From: a bacterium
GTDB taxonomy: Bacteria; JAMOTN01
Length of the DNA: 59,065 bases
Assembly (NCBI GenBank): GCA_027062325.1
Contig: JAMOTN010000003.1
Span: 1-59,065, forward strand
Reading direction: 5' to 3'
Shown here: positions 53,630 to 59,065 of the stretch, one piece after another
How the letters are laid out: each line of letters opens with the position of its first letter
How positions within the stretch are numbered: the stretch's first letter is position 1
The notes under the pieces: generated by a model
The model's database searches: none
What the model saw: only the letters and a program-made list of their open reading frames with translations
Told to the model about the DNA's origin: nothing
Translations under genes and position numbers: made by a program

Positions 53630-54890
53630 GCTGGTTCTTTAGTATCGAATTACCAAACACTAGGTTATCCCTGGCAAACATCATTGTAAAAACAAATGAA
53701 AGTATCACATAAGGTGCAAGTTCTATCCTTCCCGTTAACTCCAATGAAAATATCAACATAGAAATAGGTGCTTGAAAAACAAAACTAAACATCCCAGCAA
53801 TTCCTACAACGAAAAACATATCTGGTTTCAAATCAAACAATAAAGCATAGCTAACACCTAACAAACCACCTATTACCAGAGTGGGCGCAACTATACCAGC
53901 GGGAACTCCAATACCAGCAACCATTGAAATAATAAGTAACTCCACTCCAAAAGCCACCAACGCTTCCCTCAACCCCAATGTTATTTTTCCCGACAGAAAC
54001 ATCTGCAACTTTCTCAAGAAAAATTCGGAACTAGAAAAAGCTGCATCTGTCAAACCAACTCCAAAAGCTGCTAATACTCCAACTCCAATTAGCACAGCAA
54101 CATATAACCCCTCTTTATATACCAATTTTTCTCTTAACCTCAAAAAATACGAAAACAACCTGATAAACACACTTCCTACAACGGCAATCAAAATGCCAAA
54201 AGATATCAAATGAATCGCATATACAGAATTGAAGGATATCTTATCTGAATCAATAACTCCTAAAAATGTGTAAGTTTGAAAATCCAACTTCGCTCTTACA
54301 AAGTATCCGGTAAACGCAGCCGCAAAAGCAGGCATAACGTACTCTTCCGCAATTCCCTTTTTAAAGAAGATTTCAACAGCAATCAATGCCGCAGCTATAG
54401 GGGTTTTAAACATCCAGGCAAACGAGGAAGCTACTGCCATAGTATAAAGATACCTATAGTCCTTTATCATATAACTTCCCATCAATGCAGCCACAATACA
54501 CGCCAAAAACATTGCAGGGCCAGTCTTCCCAGCAGCTATTCCCACACCGCTCACAATAAATACTGCAAAGGCATCAACTAAATTATCAATTCCAAGTTTT
54601 TTGTTTATATGATACGCATAAATTGCAGTATCAAAACTACTAAACGCCCTATCTATCCCCAAGATCCACCTCTTCATCCACACAACAAATACAGTAACAA
54701 ACGGGTAGAGTAAAAAAATCCAGTGATAATTTTTCCTCAACACAGTATAGCTCCAAATTGAAAAGTTATACGATCCAATAACAAAAGCTGAAACAACAAG
54801 GGCAGTAATACTACCAATAAGCACTGGCAAAACCAGCGAATAAAACAAACGATATAAAATTCTCAAAACCCTTGCTTTGAAAACTTCCAT
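53616..54890 (-). CDS. ClC-family chloride channel/transporter, lacking the gating glutamate
   Basis: A 424-residue protein with about ten or more hydrophobic helices. The anion-pore segments correspond to SGVGIAAGKTGPAMFL (residues 114-129, where ClC exchangers have G-S-G-I-P and G-R/K-E-G-P) and GVPAGIVAPTLVIGG (about 329-343, for G-x-F-x-P). T123 takes the place of the external gating glutamate, which makes proton coupling unlikely, so it may be a channel or a fluoride-type variant. TAGGAGTG precedes the ATG. It is convergent with the ptb genes and lies between them and buk. Confidence 0.85.
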   Translation of the reverse strand: MEVFKARVLRILYRLFYSLVLPVLIGSITALVVSAFVIGSYNFSIWSYTVLRKNYHWIFLLYPFVTVFVVWMKRWILGIDRAFSSFDTAIYAYHINKKLGIDNLVDAFAVFIVSGVGIAAGKTGPAMFLACIVAALMGSYMIKDYRYLYTMAVASSFAWMFKTPIAAALIAVEIFFKKGIAEEYVMPAFAAAFTGYFVRAKLDFQTYTFLGVIDSDKISFNSVYAIHLISFGILIAVVGSVFIRLFSYFLRLREKLVYKEGLYVAVLIGVGVLAAFGVGLTDAAFSSSEFFLRKLQMFLSGKITLGLREALVAFGVELLIISMVAGIGVPAGIVAPTLVIGGLLGVSYALLFDLKPDMFFVVGIAGMFSFVFQAPISMLIFSLELTGRIELAPYVILSFVFTMMFARDNLVFGNSILKNQRPKA

Positions 54891-54993
54891 AAAAGCTACA
54901 CTCCTATCTGCTAACTGTTATAACAAAATTTATAAAACTCATCATTTTTTTTATACTAAAACTTAGAAACTCCAAAGCAAAGAGGTGATAAGT

Positions 54994-56061
54994 ATGCCAA
55001 AGCTAATTTTAGCAATAAATCCCGGATCAACTTCAACAAAAGCAGCTATTTTTAAAGGAAGTGGAGAAGAGGTGGAGCTTCTTCACGCTAAAACGATTCG
55101 CCATTCTACTGATTCACTTCCTGATGATTTATTTAAGCAACTTCCTATAAGAACACAGCTCGTTTTAGAGTTTCTCAAAGAAAACAACGTAAAATTGGAA
55201 GATATTGATATATTCATTGGGAGAGGTGGACCAATAATCCCACTTGAGTCAGGAACTTATGTGGTTGATGAGAATATGGTAGAAATTCTCAAAACCAAAT
55301 ACACCGCTTATCATCCTTCACTACTTGGTGGACTAATCGCAAAAGAACTAGCTGATAAAGTAGGGAAGATGGCTTTTATAGCAGACCCAGTTTCTGTTGA
55401 TGAAATGTGGGATTGGGCACGCTTTTCCGGCCTCAAAGAAATCGAGAGAAAAAGCCTTGCTCACGCTCTAAATATCAAAGCAGTTATAAGAAGATTTTGC
55501 AAAAACAAAAACCTAAATTACAAAGACCTTAAGTTGGTAGTAGCACATCTAGGAGGCGGAATATCCGTCACCGCTCACGTCAGAGGTCAAATGGTTGACG
55601 TAAATAACGCAAACGACGAAGGTCCATTCAGTCCAGAAAGAACCGGGACTCTTCCTGTCACGCAACTGGTGCAGCTTTGCTACAGCGGCAAATACTCAGA
55701 AAAAGAGATGCTGAAATTGATAACTAAAAAAGGTGGTCTAGTTTCTTACCTTGGAACAAACGATGGAAAACTAATAGAAGATGAAATAAAAAAAGGCAAC
55801 AAAGAGTGGCAACTTGTATACGAAGCAATGTGTTACCAAATCAGCAAAGAAATAGGAGCCATGGCAGCAGCTGCAGGCGGAGTCGACTACATTATAATCA
55901 CCGGTGGACTGGCTCGTGATGAGTTTTTAATAAACTTTATAAAGAACCGCTGCTCATGGATAGCCCCAATCGAAGTCTATCCCGGCGAAGACGAGATGCT
56001 AGCACTCGCAGAAGCAGCATTCTTTGCTAGCAATAAAAAATCATACAAGACGCTGAATTAA
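54994..56061 (+). CDS. buk: Butyrate kinase
   Basis: A 355-residue ASKHA-fold kinase that converts butyryl phosphate plus ADP to butyrate plus ATP. N-terminal NPGSTSTKAAIFKG, GRGGPIIPLESG, AHLGGGISVTAHVRGQMVDVN and ITGGLARDEF are family blocks. Start ATG 54994 has AGAGGTGAT upstream. Together with the ptb pair it completes the substrate-level phosphorylation route from butyryl-CoA (or branched-chain acyl-CoA). Confidence 0.94.
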   Translation: MPKLILAINPGSTSTKAAIFKGSGEEVELLHAKTIRHSTDSLPDDLFKQLPIRTQLVLEFLKENNVKLEDIDIFIGRGGPIIPLESGTYVVDENMVEILKTKYTAYHPSLLGGLIAKELADKVGKMAFIADPVSVDEMWDWARFSGLKEIERKSLAHALNIKAVIRRFCKNKNLNYKDLKLVVAHLGGGISVTAHVRGQMVDVNNANDEGPFSPERTGTLPVTQLVQLCYSGKYSEKEMLKLITKKGGLVSYLGTNDGKLIEDEIKKGNKEWQLVYEAMCYQISKEIGAMAAAAGGVDYIIITGGLARDEFLINFIKNRCSWIAPIEVYPGEDEMLALAEAAFFASNKKSYKTLN

Positions 56062-56117
56062 AGTTTGTATAAAGTTAATAAACTGCGCCCTATAATCAAA
56101 TAAAAGAATTAAGTATA

Positions 56118-56906
56118 TCAATTGAGGGGTGGAGTGGTAATCGCTTTGTTAATTAATTTTTTCAGCTGCTCCACCTCTTTTTCTGTAAGATAACGCCACT
56201 CTCCCGGAAGCATTTTGCCAAGTTCGATATTGCCTATTCTTACCCTTAGAAGTTTTTTTATTTTCACACCTAAAGCAGCAAATGCCCTTCTTATAACTCT
56301 ATTTCTACCAAGCGTTATAACAAGTTTAAAAACCCAGTTATCTCCATCTTTAACTAATTCCACCCTGCATGGCTTAAACAAATATTCTCCTCTATCGTCT
56401 TTTAACCTCATTCCACACTTCAACCTTTCTAAAACTTTACTCACCAATCCTTTGCCCCGATATTTTTTCTTTAAGTCTGTCCAAACCCAATACTCCTTTT
56501 CAATACCAAAGTGTGGCTTTAACAGCTTCTGAGCCATATCTCCATCATTTGTAAAAAGCAATAAGCCTTCTGTATTGTAATCAAGCCTTCCTACTGGAAA
56601 AACCCTGGTTTGGAAATTTTTGAAGTAATCCATCACATTTTTTCTTTTATCCAAAATACTTCCTATTCGTTGGTTTCTAGTCGTTGTTAAAACTGCACGT
56701 GGTTTATAAAAAGCTATCCAGACACTTTCACCAATAGGCTCAACTCTTCTTCCATTAATTTCTACAATATCATCCTCACTAACATGGTAGGCTGGATTTA
56801 AAACTACCTCTCCGTTAACTTTGACTTTGCCCTTTAAAATATACTCTTTTTCTGCTCTTCTCCTTGACGCAACACCACATCTTGCCAAATAAAGATTAAG
56901 TCTCAT
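56118..56906 (-). CDS. RsuA/RluB-family rRNA pseudouridine synthase
   Basis: A 262-residue enzyme with an N-terminal S4 RNA-binding domain (MRLNLYLARCGVASRRRAEK...) and the catalytic motif GRLDYNTEGLLLFTNDG (Asp near 109). The C-terminal EGRNRQVRRM-equivalent is LGRNRVIRRAFAALG. Targets in relatives are 23S U2605 (RluB), U2457 (RluE), or 16S U516 (RsuA). The ATG has GAAGGTGAAGG upstream. Confidence 0.92.
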   Translation of the reverse strand: MRLNLYLARCGVASRRRAEKEYILKGKVKVNGEVVLNPAYHVSEDDIVEINGRRVEPIGESVWIAFYKPRAVLTTTRNQRIGSILDKRKNVMDYFKNFQTRVFPVGRLDYNTEGLLLFTNDGDMAQKLLKPHFGIEKEYWVWTDLKKKYRGKGLVSKVLERLKCGMRLKDDRGEYLFKPCRVELVKDGDNWVFKLVITLGRNRVIRRAFAALGVKIKKLLRVRIGNIELGKMLPGEWRYLTEKEVEQLKKLINKAITTPPLN

Positions 56907-56917
56907 TCCTTCACCTT

Positions 56918-57859
56918 CTAATTTAACTCTAAAATTTCAAAATCCAAATTGTAAATATCCTTTAAGTACTTTGAAAAATTATTAACAGTACTATTTTGTG
57001 GCAAAATCACACGCCTTAAGTTATCTTTAAATTTTAGCAACAGTATTTCTAAAGGAAGATTAACCTTCAACTCTTCTACATTTAAATCACGCAACTTAAA
57101 CAAATTCAATAATTCAGTTTTATTATTTCTTCTTTCTCGCGGATGAAATTTTACAAGAATTTTTTCTTCTGGCGGCAAATTCAGAAATATTTTTCTCACC
57201 AAATCATCTGATTTTCTCTCAGCTGTCATAAAAGGCAAAACAAGCAATGTTAAATTACCATTCAAAATATTATCTTCTCCCTCAAAAAATTTCAGCATAA
57301 AATCAAAATCACTCTTCGAATAAAAGTACACTTTTTGGCATCTAACCCATTTATTTGAAAAACTAAAAAATGGAAACATATAACACTCATCGTAAAACAT
57401 CCTAGTCCCTGGGGCAAATATATCCTTTCTCTCTTGATAAAGGCCATCACTACCTAAACAGTAAATTATCTTTCTTTTATAAAAAACCTTATTCAAAAAA
57501 ACACTCAAACAAACGGCTGCCAGTTGAGACATTACCCTATCGTTAAAAATAACAACCTTTGAAAAATTTCTCAACCTTTTAAAAGACTTGAGAAAATTTT
57601 TGAAGGTGAACTTTCTTATTTCAAAATTCAACCTTCTATTTAAAATTTCCAAAACCGTAAAAGTCGCTGTGAAATTTCGCCTATAAACTAAGATAGCAAG
57701 TTTAGCAGCAGTCATTTCACTTGCCGAAAGTATCAACGGAATTTGCAAAGCATGTAAGGGAGTTGAAATCAAAAAAAGATAATCAAAAAAAGAACCTGAA
57801 GACTCCACATCAACTTCTAAATTAGTAATTCCGATTTGCCGTTTCAATTCTTCCTTCAA
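56918..57859 (-). CDS. Glycosyltransferase-52/polysialyltransferase-like protein
   Basis: A 313-residue protein. LISTPLHALQIPLI near 31-44 resembles the N-terminal (V/I)-x-(T/N)-x-x-Q/H-x-(L/I)-N pattern of sialyl- and polysialyltransferase families. KILVKFHPRERRNN in the C-terminal half has the HPRE motif, and LPQNSTVNNFSKYLKD near the end is also plausible for CMP binding. Start is TTG 57859, because GGAGGA lies six bases upstream and the longer frame would run into the tRNA terminator. The acceptor is unknown; a lipooligosaccharide function would agree with waaA. Confidence 0.5.
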   Translation of the reverse strand: MKEELKRQIGITNLEVDVESSGSFFDYLFLISTPLHALQIPLILSASEMTAAKLAILVYRRNFTATFTVLEILNRRLNFEIRKFTFKNFLKSFKRLRNFSKVVIFNDRVMSQLAAVCLSVFLNKVFYKRKIIYCLGSDGLYQERKDIFAPGTRMFYDECYMFPFFSFSNKWVRCQKVYFYSKSDFDFMLKFFEGEDNILNGNLTLLVLPFMTAERKSDDLVRKIFLNLPPEEKILVKFHPRERRNNKTELLNLFKLRDLNVEELKVNLPLEILLLKFKDNLRRVILPQNSTVNNFSKYLKDIYNLDFEILELN

Positions 57860-57879
57860 AGCAATTCCTCCACAACAAT

Positions 57880-57910
57880 AAAAAAACCCGCACTTAAAAC
57901 TAAGTGCGGG
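57880..57910 (-). terminator. Rho-independent terminator of the tRNA operon
   Basis: A perfect 10-bp stem (57901-57910 with 57887-57896) with a 4-nt loop, then seven T residues on the minus strand (57880-57886). It follows tRNA-Val by 12 bases. Confidence 0.95.
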
Positions 57911-57922
57911 TATTATCGACAA

Positions 57923-57999
57923 TGGTAGGCGCGGGCGGACTTGAACCGCCGACCTCTTGCGCGTCAGGCAAGCGCTCTGACCAACTGAGCTACGCGCCT
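57923..57999 (-). tRNA. tRNA-Val (anticodon GAC)
   Basis: A 77-nt cloverleaf folds fully: 7-bp acceptor stem, D arm GCTC/GAGC, 5-bp anticodon stem (CTTGC/GCAAG) with loop CTGACGC, and T arm GGCGG/CCGCC with TTCAAGT. CCA is encoded (57923-57925). Confidence 0.95.
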
Positions 58000-58009
58000 A
58001 TATAAAGAG

Positions 58010-58082
58010 CGCTCCCGACGGGATTTGAACCCGTGCTGCCGGCTTGAAAGGCCGGTGTCCTAGACCCCTAGACGACGGGAGC
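58010..58082 (-). tRNA. tRNA-Glu (anticodon TTC)
   Basis: A 73-nt cloverleaf (acceptor GCTCCCG/CGGGAGC, anticodon stem CCGGC/GCCGG, loop CTTTCAA, T loop TTCAAAT). CCA is not encoded, so it must be added after transcription, unlike the two neighbours. Confidence 0.94.
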
Positions 58083-58098
58083 GCATCCCTTCCTCCGG

Positions 58099-58175
58099 TG
58101 GTGGGCCTGCCAGGACTCGAACCTGGAACCTACCGGTTATGAGCCGGGTGCTCTAGCCAATTGAGCTACAGGCCC
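58099..58175 (-). tRNA. tRNA with CAT anticodon (elongator Met or Ile2)
   Basis: A 77-nt cloverleaf with encoded CCA (58099-58101), acceptor GGGCCTG/CAGGCCC, anticodon loop CTCATAA and T arm CCAGG/CCTGG. Three G-C pairs of an initiator anticodon stem are absent and the first acceptor pair is normal, so it is not initiator. Without the C34 modification state, elongator Met and lysidine-modified Ile2 cannot be separated. Pair 27-43 is mismatched. Confidence 0.9.
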
Positions 58176-58187
58176 GCTGCACTTCAC

Positions 58188-58216
58188 ATTTTATACCAAT
58201 CATTTACCTTTGTCAA
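58188..58216 (-). promoter_or_regulatory. tRNA operon promoter
   Basis: On the minus strand TTGACA (58216-58211) and TAAAAT (58193-58188) with a 17-base spacer, so transcription should start a few bases before tRNA-CAT. Overlapping TATAAAAT strengthens the -10 element. Confidence 0.82.
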
Positions 58217-58338
58217 GCACCAAGCCATTTTTATTCTTCTCGCTTTTCTCAAACTTTTCTTTTAATCGCTGCCAAAACTCTTCAAATAGAAAACTTGCAG
58301 TTTCCACAGTATGCCAACCCACATGCTATAATTTGCGC

Positions 58339-58958
58339 ATGAGGAAGTTGAAAATTTGGTTTGTGTACTCATCGATTCATAAAAACCTCGCAATATCAAG
58401 TTGGTATCTGAAAACGCAAAGTTTTTGCTAAAAAGAGGGCATAATGTTTGGATTGGTAGGAGAAAAAACAAAAGATACATATTCTTTCCTTTCAAACCAC
58501 ATAATTTCCATTGGATCAGAAATCCCCTGCCACACTTTAAACACGTAACTCAAAAAAGCATTTGCATACCTTGTCAGAAACCTTTCACCAAATATCGCAA
58601 TCTTTGAAGGAGAACACACACTTTTTTTGTTTTTTCTCACTCACTTAGAAAAATATTACCCCAAAAAACTTATCATGCGCGCCCAGCTAAATTTTTACGG
58701 TTTGTTCAAAAGGTTCGACCATTATAACAGTCCGTCTCCATCAACATTCGAAGGACTAAACACCATAATTTTTCCATCACAAAACAGTAAATTCTACTGG
58801 GAACAAGCAATAAAACACGTAAACCCATTGTGCAAAACCTTCTTTTTGTCAATTCCACCGATGACTTGCAGCAAGGCGAGAAAAATCAGGCAAGATTTTA
58901 GTCTAGCTCCTACTTGGGGCACTCACAGCTTTCCCTATTTTTTCAAAAAAATAAAAAA
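58339..58958 (+). pseudogene. Decayed glycosyltransferase family 4-like gene
   Basis: An ATG at 58339 opens a frame beginning MRKLKIWFVYSSIHKNLAI, typical of GT4 enzymes. In the same frame stop codons occur at 58429-58431 and 58546-58548. Between them the expected A-K-x-L-x-x-R-G-H-x-V-x-I block (NAKFLLKRGHNVWIG) lies in another frame (58401 onward), and the first frame resumes with IGSEIPCHTL and then NIAIFEGEHTLFL, LIMRAQLNFYGLFKR and EGLNTIIFPS. So at least two frameshifts and two nonsense codons are needed. The frame then runs into the 5S rRNA gene, so the 3' end is truncated. An extended -10-like TGCTATAAT sits just upstream of the ATG. Confidence 0.65.
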
Positions 58959-59065
58959 GGGCTGGCGGACACCTATTTTTCCACCCCTTCCCGGCGGGGC
59001 AGTATCGTCGGCTGTAGGGGGCTTAACTTCCGGGTTCGGCATGGCTCCGGGTGTTTCCCCCCTCA
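58959..59065 (-). rRNA. 5S ribosomal RNA, 3' part (5' end outside the window)
   Basis: The minus strand reads ACACCCGGAGCCATGCCGAA, then ...GAAGTTAAGCCCCCT, the conserved loop A-C region of bacterial 5S rRNA, and ends near CCGCCAGCCC followed by a T-run. Only about 107 nt are in the window, and the 5' end is beyond 59065. The 16S and 23S genes would be expected farther out. Confidence 0.95.

Larger units (their letters stand above)
58176..58958. other. Region between tRNA operon and 5S rRNA
   Basis: About 780 bases that hold the tRNA promoter (58188-58216) and the remains of a glycosyltransferase gene (58339-58958). I see no complete gene. Confidence 0.6.

Noticed and set aside
57860-57922. 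Upstream extension of the 56918 glycosyltransferase-like gene
   Set aside because: It would overlap the tRNA terminator, and the TTG at 57859 has the ribosome binding site.
58210-58431. Plus-strand frame starting at 58210 as a gene
   Set aside because: Its first half lacks coding character and covers the tRNA promoter; only the part from 58339 resembles a protein, and it is interrupted.
1-59065. CRISPR arrays, prophage, insertion sequences or toxin-antitoxin pairs
   Set aside because: No regularly spaced repeats, transposase, integrase or typical paired small genes were found; the only repeats were the CT tract and intragenic repeats.

Overview
The window (about 59 kb, AT-rich) looks like ordinary chromosome of an anaerobic, probably thermophilic, diderm bacterium. 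Diderm: a Kdo transferase (WaaA) and an SLH-domain outer-membrane porin are encoded. Thermophily is suggested by TtuA (2-thiolation of tRNA T54) together with TrmFO (m5U54). Fermentation is suggested by two phosphate butyryltransferase paralogues and a butyrate kinase. This mixture recalls Synergistota, Atribacterota or similar lineages, but the sequence alone does not let me assign a phylum. No phage, insertion sequence, CRISPR array or toxin-antitoxin pair was seen.

Layout. 1-1278: start of a HIT-family gene and ilvE (both minus). 1570-5368: clostripain-type secreted protease with a strong promoter and terminator, then an overlapping cluster of a membrane protein, an ECF-type S component and trmFO. 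5365-13068 (minus): MurJ-like flippase, a two-helix membrane protein, FtsK, a secreted metallo-beta-lactamase protein and a divergent PdxA. 13177-15422: gltX and a coiled-coil membrane protein. 15829-17526: porin with a structured 5' leader. 17859-19322: unknown membrane protein. 19325-27574 (minus): the translation/repair operon (AAG-type glycosylase, def, fmt, DUF116, rsmB, rlmN) ending in a PASTA protein and a pseudokinase, with an orphan ABC permease upstream. 27654-30259 (minus): TPR metalloprotease, a small charged protein and nadA. 30330-31256: ttuA. 31230-47545 (mostly minus): lipoprotein, unknown protein, 1488-residue zinc-ribbon/HEAT protein, PtsI-like protein, ndk, acetyltransferase, methyltransferase, nadB, threonylcarbamoyl-AMP synthase, Memo-AMMECR1 fusion, radA, a DUF4178 protein and a phosphodiesterase; one 45-residue membrane peptide lies on the plus strand. 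47715-53557 (plus): DUF1858 protein, ferredoxin, waaA, rtcB, zinc-ribbon protein and tandem ptb genes. 53616-56061: ClC protein (minus) and buk (plus). 56118-59065: pseudouridine synthase, a glycosyltransferase-like gene, a three-tRNA operon with clear promoter and terminator, a decayed glycosyltransferase and the 3' part of a 5S rRNA gene.

Themes. RNA modification, decoding and repair genes are dense (trmFO, ttuA, rlmN, rsmB, threonylcarbamoyl-AMP synthase, RluB-like, rtcB, gltX, fmt, def). The less ordinary points are a PASTA protein and a dead kinase where a PknB kinase is usually found, a conserved-looking RNA fold ahead of the porin, a fused and exported Memo-AMMECR1 protein, a ClC protein without its gating glutamate, and a frameshifted glycosyltransferase beside the rRNA genes. 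I did not find a wholly new multi-gene system; the strongest candidates are listed as findings.
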